Shown piece by piece: positions 41,919 through 51,637 of a DNA stretch of 64,000 bases; position 1 is the first letter of the stretch, and each line of letters starts with the position of its first letter. The DNA is from Rhodoferax ferrireducens (GTDB lineage Bacteria > Pseudomonadota > Gammaproteobacteria > Burkholderiales > Burkholderiaceae_C). Location of the stretch: contig NZ_QEII01000284.1 in the NCBI RefSeq assembly GCF_003347515.1, forward strand, positions 1-64,000, read 5' to 3'. Position numbers and translations under genes: made by a program. Under the pieces are notes generated by a model. The model did not search any database. It saw only the letters and a program-made list of their open reading frames with translations, and was not told the DNA's origin.

Positions 41919-41960
41919 CAACAATTGATCAAAAACCAACTCAAATGAAAAGGAAAGAAG

Positions 41961-42725
41961 ATGAATAGACGTACTTTCTCTGCGGCTGCCGTGGCTGGAA
42001 CCGCTGCCGCCTTAATGTCCGGCAAAAGCATTGGCCAAACAGCGCAACCGGCCCGCAACATCGTTTTGGTGCACGGCGCCTATGCGGACGGTTCTTGCTG
42101 GTCAGATGTAATCGTCCGACTTCAAAGAGTGGGGATGAACGCGACTGCGGTGCAGAACCCGCTGACGTCTTTGTTTGACGATGTCGAAGCGACCCGACGA
42201 ATACTCGCGCTGCAAGATGGTCCCACCGTCTTGGTAGGTCACTCATGGGCGGGAACTGTTATCAGTGAGGCTGGAGTTGATCCCAAGGTTTCCGCGCTGG
42301 TATATGTCGCCGCACGCGCACCGGATGCTGGTGAAGACTACGGAGCTTTGGCTGGCACGTTTCCGACGCCACCAGCCAGCTCCGGGCTTGTCAAATCGGA
42401 TGGGTTCGCTCAGTTGAACGAAGAGTCCTTTCTTCGTGATTTTGCGGGCGACCTGGATGCAACGAGGGCAAGAGTGCTCTTTGCACTGCAAGGTCGAATC
42501 TCAACAAGCTTGTTTTCATCTCGAACTACACAAGCAGCATGGCGAGCCAAGCCGACCTGGTACGCCATATCAACTAAGGACCGCACTACCTCGCCAGACC
42601 TGCAACGGTTTCTTGCTAAGCGAATGAAGGCACGGATGGTCGAGCTGGAGTCCAGCCATCTTTCAATGATCTCCCACCCTGACGAGATCACCGATTGGAT
42701 ATTGAAAGCCGCTGGACGGACATGA
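41961..42725 (+). CDS. Alpha/beta hydrolase (EstC/salicylate-esterase-like), Tat-type signal
   Basis: A 254-residue hydrolase with a signal peptide MNRRTFSAAAVAGTAAALMS. Landmarks are NIVLVHGAYADGSCWSDVIV (oxyanion HGAY), VLVGHSWAGTVISEAGVDPK (GHSWAG nucleophile) and the C-terminal His in LESSHLSMISHPDEI. This pattern is that of the EstC/methylesterase-like group (HNL-like hydrolases). It lies 143 bp after the previous hydrolase, with stem-loops between. Likely in the same TetR regulon, though a separate promoter is possible. Confidence 0.85.
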   Translation: MNRRTFSAAAVAGTAAALMSGKSIGQTAQPARNIVLVHGAYADGSCWSDVIVRLQRVGMNATAVQNPLTSLFDDVEATRRILALQDGPTVLVGHSWAGTVISEAGVDPKVSALVYVAARAPDAGEDYGALAGTFPTPPASSGLVKSDGFAQLNEESFLRDFAGDLDATRARVLFALQGRISTSLFSSRTTQAAWRAKPTWYAISTKDRTTSPDLQRFLAKRMKARMVELESSHLSMISHPDEITDWILKAAGRT

Positions 42726-42871
42726 TTGGTCACAGTTTTTTGCGGTTGGGAACTGACCAGCGTGGCGTTTAACGTGTGAGTTCCCCAAACTTTCACAGCG
42801 TCCATGCACGCATATCGGCGAGAAGGTCGTGTTGCTCTATTAAATGTCTTCAATGGCAACGGGACAGCTGA

Positions 42872-43774
42872 ATGGAGTTGCGCCACCTTCGATATTTCAT
42901 TGCCGTGGCAGAGGAGCTGCACTTCGCACGCGCGGCGGAACGGCTCCACATCGAGCAATCTCCGCTGTCACGCGCGATCAAAGACCTGGAGCACGACTTG
43001 GACGTGCAACTGCTTGAACGCACTACGCGCAGCACGCGCTTGACATGGGCTGGGCAAGTATTCCTGGATGAAGCCAAGCGGGTGTTGTCTGCCGTGGACC
43101 AGGCCAAAGCCAGCGCGAAGGCGGCCGCTACCGGCTATCGCGGCACGCTACGTATCGCGCTGTCCGACGGCATTGATCCGGTGCGCCTCGCTGCGCTATT
43201 GGCCCAATGCCGTGAAGAAGAACCCGATGTCGAAATCCGCCTGTTCGAAGTGCCCCTGGCCCAGCAGTTAAAGGGCCTGCGCGACGACTTGTATGATGCT
43301 GGATTCGCCCAGGCCGCCGAGGTGGGCGAAGACATCGTCACTCAACCTGTGTGGAGTGATCCGTTGGTGATCGCTGTTCCCGCGCGTCATCCTCTGCTGG
43401 CGCGCAAGCGCATTCCGTTGGAGGAATTGATCCGCTATCCACTGGTGCTCTGCCACCCAGAGATTTGCGAGGGCTGCTACCGACAGATCGAGCGCATCTT
43501 GCGCACTGTCGATGTTGAACCCATCGTCGCTGAACATGCGGCAACCTTCGATCTGATGATGACGCTGGTGGCCGCCGGATATGGACTCAGCTTTGCCAGT
43601 GAATCTCACATGATGGTTTGCCGTCATCCCGAGGTCGTGGCTCGCCCACTCGCGGGACGAGCACACCTGCTGACCACGTACCTGCTGCGGCCCAATACCG
43701 AATCGTCCGAGCCGCTGAGTCGCTTCGTCTGTCGATTGATTGAGGCAACAGTCAGTCCCACCATCACCCAATGA
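42872..43774 (+). CDS. LysR-family regulator at the head of the Tn4371-like trb module
   Basis: A 300-residue LysR protein with HTH MELRHLRYFIAVAEELHFAR, LHIEQSPLSRAIKDLEHDLD and LLERTTRSTRLTWAGQ, and effector domain RYGGTLRIALSD-like. It resembles the LysR genes that accompany traG-trb clusters of Tn4371-family elements. Its stop overlaps the ATG of the eexN frame. Whether it controls transfer is not known. It marks the left edge of the conjugative region in this window. Confidence 0.85.
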   Translation: MELRHLRYFIAVAEELHFARAAERLHIEQSPLSRAIKDLEHDLDVQLLERTTRSTRLTWAGQVFLDEAKRVLSAVDQAKASAKAAATGYRGTLRIALSDGIDPVRLAALLAQCREEEPDVEIRLFEVPLAQQLKGLRDDLYDAGFAQAAEVGEDIVTQPVWSDPLVIAVPARHPLLARKRIPLEELIRYPLVLCHPEICEGCYRQIERILRTVDVEPIVAEHAATFDLMMTLVAAGYGLSFASESHMMVCRHPEVVARPLAGRAHLLTTYLLRPNTESSEPLSRFVCRLIEATVSPTITQ

Positions 43775-43785
43775 AAGGTTATGCA

Positions 43786-44028
43786 ATGAAAATATTCCCC
43801 GCGTTGATACTTAACGTCGTGCTAACCGCCTGCGGTCAATCTGCTCCCACTGATACGGTCGAATCGTTGGCCGCCAACCCCGAACGTTTGAAGGAACTGC
43901 GCGCACAGTGCAAAGCCGACCACGCGAAGCTGGGCGATGCGTTATGCAACGCAGTGGCCGAGGCCACACGCAAGCGCTTCATGGGCAACGGCACGCCGTA
44001 CACGCCCGAGTCGGCCCCGAAGAACTGA
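43786..44028 (+). CDS. eexN: EexN-family entry-exclusion lipoprotein
   Basis: An 80-residue lipoprotein starting at MKIFPALILNVVLTACGQSA (43786, GAAAGG 8 nt upstream; an ATG 15 bp earlier is also possible). The lipobox is VLTAC. The mature part has CKADHAKLGDALCNAVAEAT and ends KRFMGNGTPYTPESAPKN. The GTPYTP tail is shared with TrbJ below. EexN-like proteins block redundant conjugation into cells that already carry the element. Confidence 0.75.
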   Translation: MKIFPALILNVVLTACGQSAPTDTVESLAANPERLKELRAQCKADHAKLGDALCNAVAEATRKRFMGNGTPYTPESAPKN

Positions 44029-44312
44029 TTGCATTGAGCAAGTAGCGACGCTGCGGCCAGTCAAGGCTGGTCGTATAGCTCGGTACGTGTCGATTGCTCA
44101 CATCGGCAAAAATCTTTGAGCAAATCACCCTGTACGCCGCAATGCACTGTTCTTTGCAGCGACGCGCTCCATTTTTCCCCAGCTAGAAATCTTGTTTTCT
44201 TCGTCTTCGTTATCCCGATAACGGTCTTTGACCGGCACTGAGTTGACACCGAACCTCATGTCTGCGGCACGTCTTTGTGCGCGCGATGTGCAGAAGAGAT
44301 TCGGAGGTCGGG
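44029..44312. other. Gap before traG with no gene
   Basis: No supported coding region. A small palindrome TTATCCCGATAA is at 44210-44221 and a TTGACA at about 44243. They may be parts of the transfer promoter, but no clear -10 follows. Confidence 0.3.
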
Positions 44313-46316
44313 ATGCAAGGGACCAGTGTGCTGTTCGGTCAGGTGTTGACGGTGTTCGGCATCGTCATCGCCGGTGTGTGGGGTGCCACGCAATGGACTG
44401 CTGCTGCCCTGGGTTATCAGCTACGCCTGGGCGCGCCCTGGTTCGATTTTTTCGGCACACCGGTCTATCACCCTTGGCGGCTGTTCGAGTGGTGGTTCTT
44501 TTTCGACGCTTACGCACCGCACATCTTCAACACGGGTGGCACCATCGCCGGCGCCAGTGGCCTGGCTGCCATGGTGGTCGCCATCGGCATGTCGATATGG
44601 CGCTCGCGGCAGTCCAAGCTGGTCACAACCTATGGCTCCGCACGCTGGGCCGATGCCAACGAAATCCGCAAGGCTGGGCTGACCGGTCCGGCCGGGGTTT
44701 TCCTCGGCCTGCACGACAGCCAGTACCTGCGCCATGAGGGGCCGGAACACGTCCTGACCTTCGCGCCCACGCGCTCGGGCAAAGGCGTGGGTCTGGTGGT
44801 GCCGACGCTGTTGTCATGGCCTGCATCCGCAGTCATTCACGACATCAAGGGCGAGAACTGGAACATCACCGCTGGCTGGCGCTCGCGCTTCTCGCACTGC
44901 CTGCTGTTCAATCCGACTGATCCCAAATCAGCCGCGTACAACCCGCTGCTGGAAGTCCGTCGCGGCGCGTATGAAGTGCGCGACGTGCAGAACATCGCCG
45001 ATATCCTGGTCGATCCCGAAGGCGCGCTGGAGCGGCGCAACCACTGGGAGAAGACTTCCCACGCGCTGCTGGTTGGTGCGATCCTGCATGTGCTCTATGC
45101 AGGCGAAAACAAGACGCTGCGCGGTGTCGCTAACTTTCTATCCGATCCGGCGTGCCCGTTCGAGGTGACGTTGCACCGGATGATGACGACGCGGCACCTG
45201 GGCGAGAGCACGCATCCTGTCGTCGCATCGGCCGCGCGCGAAGTGCTCAACAAGAGCGACAACGAGCGCTCGGGTGTGCTGTCCACAGCCATGAGTTTTC
45301 TGGGTCTGTACCGCGACCCCACTGTGGCCGAAGTGACTTCACGCTGCGACTGGCGCATCGCCGACCTGATCTCTGCGGAACATCCGGTGTCGTTGTACCT
45401 GGTTGTGCCTCCTTCGGACATCAGCCGCACCAAGCCGCTGATCCGACTGATCCTGAACCAGATCGGTCGGCGGCTCACCGAATCACTCGATGGTTCCGAT
45501 GGCGTGGAACGCAAACACAAGCTGCTGCTGATGCTCGATGAGTTCCCGGCATTGGGCCGTTTGGACTTCTTTGAATCAGCGCTGGCCTTCATGGCCGGCT
45601 ACGGCCTGCGCGCCTTCCTGATTTCGCAGTCGCTCAACCAGATCGACAAAGCCTACGGCCAGAACCATTCGATTTTGGACAACTGCCATGTACGGGTGAC
45701 TTTCGCCACCAACGACGAACGCACCGCCAAACGCATCTCCGAGACACTGGGCACTGCCACCGAGTTGCGCGCACAGCGCAACTATGCGGGCCATCGTCTG
45801 GCACCGTGGCTGGGCCACCTGATGGTGTCGCGCCAGGAGACAGCGCGACCACTGTTGACACCCGGCGAAGTCATGCAACTGCCGCCGGATGAATCGGTGG
45901 TGATGGTCTCCGGTCATGCACCGATCAAAGCCAAGAAGCTGCGCTACTACCTTGACGCCAACTTCAAGCGGCGCGTACTGCCACCGCCCACGTTGACCTT
46001 GGGCCGTTATGCCGACGTGCCAGCGACACGCGCCGACGACTGGAGCGCCTTGGCTGTACCCGCTGTGCCGGCCACGTCCGCCACGACTGGGCTTGGTGAA
46101 TCGGCCGATGACGGCGGCCCCCGCCAACAGCCCGAGCTATCCGAAGTCGCCACCTACAGCCCCGAACCCGATCAGTCGGCCAGCGACCTGTCGCTGCTTG
46201 ATGACGACGATTTTCCTTTACCTCTTTCGGCATCCCTCCCATCCCAGTTCGACCCGCGCTTGCAGCGCACGGCACGGCTGGCCGCTCTCGACCCTGACGA
46301 CGGAATTCAACTATGA
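44313..46316 (+). CDS. traG: Conjugative coupling protein TraG (VirD4-type T4CP)
   Basis: A 667-residue inner-membrane ATPase started at MQGTSVLFGQVLTVFGIVIA (44313, GGAGG upstream). Two N-terminal membrane segments precede the nucleotide-binding domain. Walker A is LTFAPTRSGKGVGLVVPTLL. Walker B is LLLMLDEFPALGRLDFFE. The AYGQNHSILDNCHVRVTFAT region is typical of TraG. It couples relaxosome DNA to the mating channel. It overlaps the CopG gene by 4 bp. The relaxase partner is not in the window. Confidence 0.92.
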   Translation: MQGTSVLFGQVLTVFGIVIAGVWGATQWTAAALGYQLRLGAPWFDFFGTPVYHPWRLFEWWFFFDAYAPHIFNTGGTIAGASGLAAMVVAIGMSIWRSRQSKLVTTYGSARWADANEIRKAGLTGPAGVFLGLHDSQYLRHEGPEHVLTFAPTRSGKGVGLVVPTLLSWPASAVIHDIKGENWNITAGWRSRFSHCLLFNPTDPKSAAYNPLLEVRRGAYEVRDVQNIADILVDPEGALERRNHWEKTSHALLVGAILHVLYAGENKTLRGVANFLSDPACPFEVTLHRMMTTRHLGESTHPVVASAAREVLNKSDNERSGVLSTAMSFLGLYRDPTVAEVTSRCDWRIADLISAEHPVSLYLVVPPSDISRTKPLIRLILNQIGRRLTESLDGSDGVERKHKLLLMLDEFPALGRLDFFESALAFMAGYGLRAFLISQSLNQIDKAYGQNHSILDNCHVRVTFATNDERTAKRISETLGTATELRAQRNYAGHRLAPWLGHLMVSRQETARPLLTPGEVMQLPPDESVVMVSGHAPIKAKKLRYYLDANFKRRVLPPPTLTLGRYADVPATRADDWSALAVPAVPATSATTGLGESADDGGPRQQPELSEVATYSPEPDQSASDLSLLDDDDFPLPLSASLPSQFDPRLQRTARLAALDPDDGIQL

Positions 46317-46777
46317 GCCTCAACCAGTCCACCTATCGCCTGAACCTCTTCATTCAACCCGACCACGCCAAGCGCCTGGATGAACTGGCCGCCAAGAAAG
46401 GCGTGTCCAAGTCATCCATCGTCGCGGCAGCGCTTGCGTCCTGGCTCTCACCGGACGCGGGTGACCAGCGCGAGGCGGCCACCGCTAAACGGCTGGATCG
46501 GCTGTCACGCCAGTTCGAGCGTCTGGAGCGTGACCAGAACATCCTGATCGAGACGCTGGCGCTGTACGTGCGCTACTACCTCACGGTCAGCACGCCGGTG
46601 CCGGAGGCCCATCAAGAAGCGGCCAAGGCTCAAGGCAAGGCGCGCTTCGAGCAGTTCATCGAACAGCTCGGCCGCCATGTGCTGCGCGGGCGCAGCCTGG
46701 TCAAGGAGGTCTACGAAGAAATCCAGCCTGATGCCACTCGGCTGGCGGAAGCGGCCACGCAGGAGGACGGCGCATGA
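46313..46777 (+). CDS. CopG-type ribbon-helix-helix protein of the trb operon
   Basis: A 154-residue protein with an N-terminal ribbon-helix-helix (TYRLNLFIQPDHAKRLDELA, KKGVSKSSIVAAALASWL) and a long helical C-terminus. It is constantly found between traG and trbB in Tn4371-like elements and probably regulates transfer genes. It overlaps both neighbours by 4 bp. Confidence 0.82.
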   Translation: MSLNQSTYRLNLFIQPDHAKRLDELAAKKGVSKSSIVAAALASWLSPDAGDQREAATAKRLDRLSRQFERLERDQNILIETLALYVRYYLTVSTPVPEAHQEAAKAQGKARFEQFIEQLGRHVLRGRSLVKEVYEEIQPDATRLAEAATQEDGA

Positions 46778-47823
46778 GCGCCGTCCCGAAGTTGCCACCC
46801 GAGTTGCAGCTTAAGCCGCCGTCATCCGCTGCCACCTCGCTGGACCGGCGTATCCGCATGCTGCGCACGGCGATGGGGCCACTGATTGCCGCCGCGCTGG
46901 AAGACCCGGATGTGGTGGAGATCATGCTCAACCCAGACGGCTCCTTGTGGATTGATCGGCTGTCGTCGGGCCGCTCGCCGACCGGCGTCAAGCTGTCCGA
47001 AGCCGATGGCGAACGCATCATCCGGCTGGTTGCGGCCCATGTCGGTACCGAGGTGCATCGCGGCCAGCCACTGTTGACCGCCGAGCTGCCGGAAACGGGT
47101 GAGCGCTTCGAGGGCATCCTGCCGCCCGCCGCGCCGGGGCCGGCCTTTGCCTTGCGCAAGCGCGCCGTGAGCATCATTGGCCTGGAGCGCTATGTCGCCG
47201 ACAGCATCCTGACCGAGGAACAAGCCGAGTTCCTGCGCCGCGCGGTGCGCGAGCGGCTGAACATCCTGATCGCCGGGGGCACCAGCACCGGCAAGACGAC
47301 GCTGGCCAACGCACTGTTGGCCGAGATTGCCGCCACTGGCGACCGGGTGCTGGTGCTTGAAGACACCGTGGAACTTCAGTGCGCCGCCCGCGACCATGTA
47401 TCGCTGCGCACGCGGTCTGGTGTGGTGTCGATGGCCGAGTTGGTGCGGGCCACGATGCGGCTGCGACCCGACCGCGTCATCGTCGGTGAGGTGCGCGGCG
47501 GCGAAGCACTGGATCTCATCAAGGTCTGGGGCACCGGGCACCCTGGCGGTATCGCCACCATCCACGCCAGTTCCGCCCACGGCGCGCTGCTGCGCCTGGA
47601 ACAACTGATCCTCGAAGTCGCCTTGACACCGCCGCGTGCGTTGATTGCCGAGGCGGTGAATGTCGTTGTCTTCATCGCCGGGCGCGGCCGTGCCCGCCAT
47701 GTTCAGACCATCGCCCGCGTTATCGGTTTCGACGGCCACGGCTACCAGCTCGACGACGCGCTCGCGCCGCCGCTTCCAACCCTTTCGATCCCTTCCTCAA
47801 CCACCCCTGGAGAACTGTCATGA
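46774..47823 (+). CDS. trbB: TrbB conjugal transfer ATPase (VirB11 family)
   Basis: A 349-residue VirB11-type hexameric ATPase. The N-terminal domain has VVEIMLNPDGSLWIDRLSSG. Walker A is ILIAGGTSTGKTTLANALLA. The Asp box is VLVLEDTVELQCAARDHVSL. The His box and Walker B region is RPDRVIVGEVRGGEALDLIK with GHPGGIATIHASSAHGALLR. All motifs are intact. It powers pilus biogenesis and DNA transfer. Confidence 0.93.
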   Translation: MSAVPKLPPELQLKPPSSAATSLDRRIRMLRTAMGPLIAAALEDPDVVEIMLNPDGSLWIDRLSSGRSPTGVKLSEADGERIIRLVAAHVGTEVHRGQPLLTAELPETGERFEGILPPAAPGPAFALRKRAVSIIGLERYVADSILTEEQAEFLRRAVRERLNILIAGGTSTGKTTLANALLAEIAATGDRVLVLEDTVELQCAARDHVSLRTRSGVVSMAELVRATMRLRPDRVIVGEVRGGEALDLIKVWGTGHPGGIATIHASSAHGALLRLEQLILEVALTPPRALIAEAVNVVVFIAGRGRARHVQTIARVIGFDGHGYQLDDALAPPLPTLSIPSSTTPGELS

Positions 47824-48179
47824 CACACACCGTTTTTTCGACTTCCCGCTTTTCTGTAAATCCGCATCTGCGGCTGACGTTGCACGTTGCCGTGCTCGCT
47901 GCACTGATGCTCTGCCTGACTTTGCCGGCACATGCGGCCGGCTCCAGCATGCCTTGGGAAGGGCCGCTGCAATCCATCCTTGAATCGATCCAGGGGCCGG
48001 TGGCCCGGATCGTCGCGGTCATCATCATCATTTCCACCGGCCTGGCGCTGGCCTTCGGCGATACGTCGGGCGGCTTTCGCAAGCTGATCCAGATCGTGTT
48101 CGGGCTGTCGATCGCGTTCGCCGCGTCCTCGTTCTTTCTGTCGTTCTTCTCGTTCTCGGGTGGGGCGGTGGTTGCATGA
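47820..48179 (+). CDS. trbC: TrbC pilin precursor
   Basis: A 119-residue VirB2-like pilin with a long signal region (LHVAVLAALMLCLTLPAHAA) and two hydrophobic helices (PVARIVAVIIIISTGLALAF; IVFGLSIAFAASSFFLSFFS). It overlaps trbB and trbD by 4 bp. It forms the conjugative pilus after processing. Confidence 0.88.
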   Translation: MTHTVFSTSRFSVNPHLRLTLHVAVLAALMLCLTLPAHAAGSSMPWEGPLQSILESIQGPVARIVAVIIIISTGLALAFGDTSGGFRKLIQIVFGLSIAFAASSFFLSFFSFSGGAVVA

Positions 48180-48460
48180 GTACCGAGACCGAATTTGCGC
48201 CGGGCTTCGCAAGTGGTTTCGAGATTCCGCTGCATCGCTCGCTGACCGAACCGATCCTGCTGGGTGGCGCACCGCGCACCGTGGCAATCGCCAACGGCAC
48301 GCTGGCCGCCGCCGTCGGCTTGGGCCTGCAACTGTGGATTCCCGGTCTGGTGCTGTGGATCGTCGGCCATTCGTTGGCGGTCTGGGGTGCCCGGCTCGAT
48401 CCGCAGTTCATGGCCGTGTTCGCCCGGCACATCAAGCACCGCCCACTGCTGGACGTGTGA
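48176..48460 (+). CDS. trbD: TrbD conjugal transfer protein
   Basis: A 94-residue VirB3-like protein with PLHRSLTEPILLGGAPRTVA, a membrane region (LAAAVGLGLQLWIPGLVLWI) and a C-terminal FARHIKHRPLLDV. The size and motifs match TrbD. It sits between the pilin and the TrbE ATPase. Confidence 0.88.
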   Translation: MSTETEFAPGFASGFEIPLHRSLTEPILLGGAPRTVAIANGTLAAAVGLGLQLWIPGLVLWIVGHSLAVWGARLDPQFMAVFARHIKHRPLLDV

Positions 48461-48472
48461 GGAGAACACGCC

Positions 48473-50902
48473 ATGATGAATCTCGCTGAATACCGCAAGC
48501 GTCCCGCGCTGCTGGCCGACTGGTTGCCCTGGGCTGGACTGGTCGCGCCGGGCGTTGTGCTCAACAAGGATGGCTCGTTCCAGCGCACGGCGCGCTTTCG
48601 CGGGCCGGATCTGGACAGCGCCACGCAGGGCGAACTGATCGCCACGTCGGCGTGTTTGAACAACGCGCTGCGCCGATTGGGGTCAGGCTGGGCCTTGTTC
48701 GTGGAAGCCGAGCGGCGTGCCGCCGCCGACTACCCGCATTCGGAGTTTCCCGAACCACTATCCTGGCTAGTGGACGAAGAACGCCGGGGCTCGTTCGAGG
48801 AAGACCACAGCCACTTCGAGAGCAGCTACCACCTGACGCTGGCGTACCTGCCCGCCGAGGAATCCCGCGCCCGCGCCGCCAAGCTGCTGTATGAGAACAC
48901 GCCGCAAGGCGGCGTGGACTGGCGCGAGCGGCTGGAATCGTTTATCTCGGAGACGGATCGCTTCTTCGACTTGCTCGATGGCGTCATGCCTGAGATCGTC
49001 TGGCTGGACGACGGCCAGACGCTGACCTATCTGCATGCGACGGTCTCGGCGCGGCGCTACCGGGTGGCGGTGCCAGAGCATCCGTTCTACCTCGACGCCT
49101 TGCTGGCCGATTCCGCGCTGGTGGGAGGTTTGGCCCCCATGCTCGGCGACCAGCACCTGCGCGTGGCATCGGTGCGCGGTTTCCCCACCTCGACCTGGCC
49201 GGGGCTGCTGGACGACTTGAACCGCCTGGGCTTCGCCTACCGCTGGTCCACACGCTTTCTCTGCATGGACAAGTCAGAAGCAGAAAAGGAACTCACACGT
49301 CTGCGCCGCCAGTGGTTCGCCAAGCGCAAGAACGTGGTCGCGCTGCTGCGCGAAACCATCTTCCAGCAGGAAAGCCCGCTGGTCGATACCGATGCCTCCA
49401 ACAAGTCAGCGGATGCCGATGCGGCCCTGCAGGAGCTGGGCAGCGATCAAGTCTCCTTCGGCTATGTCACCGTTACGGTGACGGTACTCGATGCCGATGC
49501 CGGCGCGGCTGACGAAAAATTGCGTCGGATTGAACGTGTCATCCAGGGCCGCGGTTTCGTCACGATCCCGGAAACGCTCAATGCCGTGGAGGCGTGGCTG
49601 TCCTCGATTCCGGGCAATGCCTACGCCAATGTGCGACAGCCCATCATCTCGACGCTGAACCTGGCGCACCTGATGCCCGTGTCTGCTGTATGGGCCGGGC
49701 CGGAGCGCAATGACCACCTGGACGGGCCGCCATTGATCGTGACGCGCACCGATGGCGCCACGCCGTTCCGGCTGGTGACGCACATCGGCGACGTGGGCCA
49801 CACGCTGGTGGTCGGGCCTACTGGCATGGGCAAGTCAGTGCTACTGGCGGCTTTGGCGATGCAGTTCCGCCGCTATCCCGGTTCGCGCATCTTTGCCTTC
49901 GACATGGGGCGCTCCATGCGCGCCACCATCCTGGGCCTGGGCGGCGAGCACTATGACATGGGCACGGACGGCGAAATCGCCTTCCAGCCGCTGGCCCGCA
50001 TCGACCAGGAGGGCTACCGCACCTGGGCCGCCGAGTGGCTGGAAGGTCGCTTGCTGCACGAAGGCGCAGCCGTCGGCCCGGAAGAAAAGGCCATGGTCTG
50101 GTCGGCGCTGGGCAGCCTGGCGGGTGCGCCGGTGGAGCAGCGCACCTTGACTGGCTTGTCGGTACTGCTGCAATCGAATGCCTTGCGCCAGGCCTTGCAG
50201 CCCTACGTGCTTGGCGGCGCGCACGGCAAGCTGCTGGACGCGGATTCGGACCGCTTGGGTTCTGGTTCCGTCCAGTGCTTCGAGATGGAAGAGCTGATGC
50301 ACAGCAAGGCCGCTGTGCTGGCTGTAATGGGCTATCTGTTTGCGCGCCTCGACGAACGCTTCGATGGTGCGCCGACCTTGCTCATTCTGGACGAGGCCTG
50401 GCTGTTTCTTGATGACCCGGTGTTCGCCGCCCGCATCCGCCAGTGGCTCAAGACGCTGCGCAAGAAGAACGTCAGTGTCATCTTCGCCACGCAGTCGCTC
50501 GCGGACATCCAGAACTCGTCCATCGCCCCGGCCATCGTGGAGAGCTGCGCCAGCCGCATCTTCCTGCCGAATCCGCAGGCGACCGAGCCGCAGATTCGCA
50601 CGATCTACGAAGGCTTTGGTTTGAACCGTCGCCAGATCGACATCGTGGCCGAGGCGGTTCCCAAACGCGACTACTACTACCAATCCCGGCTGGGCAATCG
50701 CTTGTTCGATCTTGATCTGGGGCCGGTCACGCTGGCCTTTGCCGGTGCCTCGACGCCGCAGGACCAGCGCGACATTGACGAGGTATGCCGCTCTGTGTCG
50801 CCTTACGACTTCGCAGCCGCCTGGCTGCGCCATTGCGGTCTCGACTGGGCCGCCGACCTTGTTCCGTCCCTTTCGTCAGTTCAACAGGAGAACGCACCAT
50901 GA
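48473..50902 (+). CDS. trbE: TrbE conjugal transfer ATPase (VirB4 family)
   Basis: An 809-residue VirB4-type ATPase. The N-terminal CagE/TrbE_VirB4 domain spans about 180-400. Walker A is TLVVGPTGMGKSVLLAALAM. Walker B is TLLILDEAWLFLDDPVFAAR, followed by VSVIFATQSLADIQNSSIAP. The full length equals the family norm. It drives assembly of the type IV channel. It overlaps trbJ by 4 bp. Confidence 0.93.
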   Translation: MMNLAEYRKRPALLADWLPWAGLVAPGVVLNKDGSFQRTARFRGPDLDSATQGELIATSACLNNALRRLGSGWALFVEAERRAAADYPHSEFPEPLSWLVDEERRGSFEEDHSHFESSYHLTLAYLPAEESRARAAKLLYENTPQGGVDWRERLESFISETDRFFDLLDGVMPEIVWLDDGQTLTYLHATVSARRYRVAVPEHPFYLDALLADSALVGGLAPMLGDQHLRVASVRGFPTSTWPGLLDDLNRLGFAYRWSTRFLCMDKSEAEKELTRLRRQWFAKRKNVVALLRETIFQQESPLVDTDASNKSADADAALQELGSDQVSFGYVTVTVTVLDADAGAADEKLRRIERVIQGRGFVTIPETLNAVEAWLSSIPGNAYANVRQPIISTLNLAHLMPVSAVWAGPERNDHLDGPPLIVTRTDGATPFRLVTHIGDVGHTLVVGPTGMGKSVLLAALAMQFRRYPGSRIFAFDMGRSMRATILGLGGEHYDMGTDGEIAFQPLARIDQEGYRTWAAEWLEGRLLHEGAAVGPEEKAMVWSALGSLAGAPVEQRTLTGLSVLLQSNALRQALQPYVLGGAHGKLLDADSDRLGSGSVQCFEMEELMHSKAAVLAVMGYLFARLDERFDGAPTLLILDEAWLFLDDPVFAARIRQWLKTLRKKNVSVIFATQSLADIQNSSIAPAIVESCASRIFLPNPQATEPQIRTIYEGFGLNRRQIDIVAEAVPKRDYYYQSRLGNRLFDLDLGPVTLAFAGASTPQDQRDIDEVCRSVSPYDFAAAWLRHCGLDWAADLVPSLSSVQQENAP

Positions 50903-51627
50903 AAAAGACCATCCTCGCCATTGCTGCCGCAGCGCTGGTGACCCTGATGCCAGTCGCACACGCGCAGTGGGTCGTGATCGATCCGTCCAACCTGGCCCAG
51001 AACATCATGACGGCCGCACGCACGCTGGAGCAGATCAACAACCAGATCAGGCAGCTCCAGAATCAGGCGCAGTCGCTGATGAACCAGGCGAAGAACCTCA
51101 CCAGTCTGGACTTCAGTGCGTTGAATGAACTGCGTGCGTCGCTGTCGGCGACCAACCAGCTCATCCAACAGGCTCAGGGACTGGCGTTCAATGTCTCGCA
51201 GATGGAGACCGAATTCCAGCGGCTCTACCCCGATGCGTATTCCGCCTCCACCTCGGGAACCCAGATGGCGACCGATGCACGTTCGCGCTGGCGCAATTCG
51301 CTCGAAGCGCTGCGCACCGCGACCAAGGTGCAGTCGCAAGCGGTGCAGAACTTCGCATCCGACGAGCAGACGCTGACGGACCTGGTGAACCGTAGCCAGT
51401 CGGCGGTCGGCGCTTTGCAGGCCACGCAGGCGACCAACCAGTTGCTGGCCTTGCAGGCGCGGCAATCCATCCAGGCACAGCAGCTGCAAATCACACAGGA
51501 CCGCGCCACTGCGCTGGAGCAGGCGCGCGTCGTTGCCGTGCAGGAACGTGCCCGCGAGGTGCGGCGGCGCTTCATCGGTGACGGCACGCCGTACACCCCA
51601 CAGACCGTCGATTTCTACGGCAACTGA
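50899..51627 (+). CDS. trbJ: TrbJ conjugal transfer protein (VirB5-like)
   Basis: A 242-residue exported protein starting at MKKTILAIAAAALVTLMPVA (ATGA overlap with trbE). The mature part is coiled-coil rich (LEQINNQIRQLQNQAQSLMN). The C-terminus is RRRFIGDGTPYTPQTVDFYG, a tail also present in the EexN lipoprotein. TrbJ is a minor pilus/channel component and in IncP systems is linked to entry exclusion. Confidence 0.9.
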   Translation: MKKTILAIAAAALVTLMPVAHAQWVVIDPSNLAQNIMTAARTLEQINNQIRQLQNQAQSLMNQAKNLTSLDFSALNELRASLSATNQLIQQAQGLAFNVSQMETEFQRLYPDAYSASTSGTQMATDARSRWRNSLEALRTATKVQSQAVQNFASDEQTLTDLVNRSQSAVGALQATQATNQLLALQARQSIQAQQLQITQDRATALEQARVVAVQERAREVRRRFIGDGTPYTPQTVDFYGN

Positions 51628-51637
51628 GGGGCTCGCC

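Noticed and set aside
49841..50833. Minus-strand frame opposite trbE
   Set aside because: Antisense to the conserved TrbE ATPase domain.
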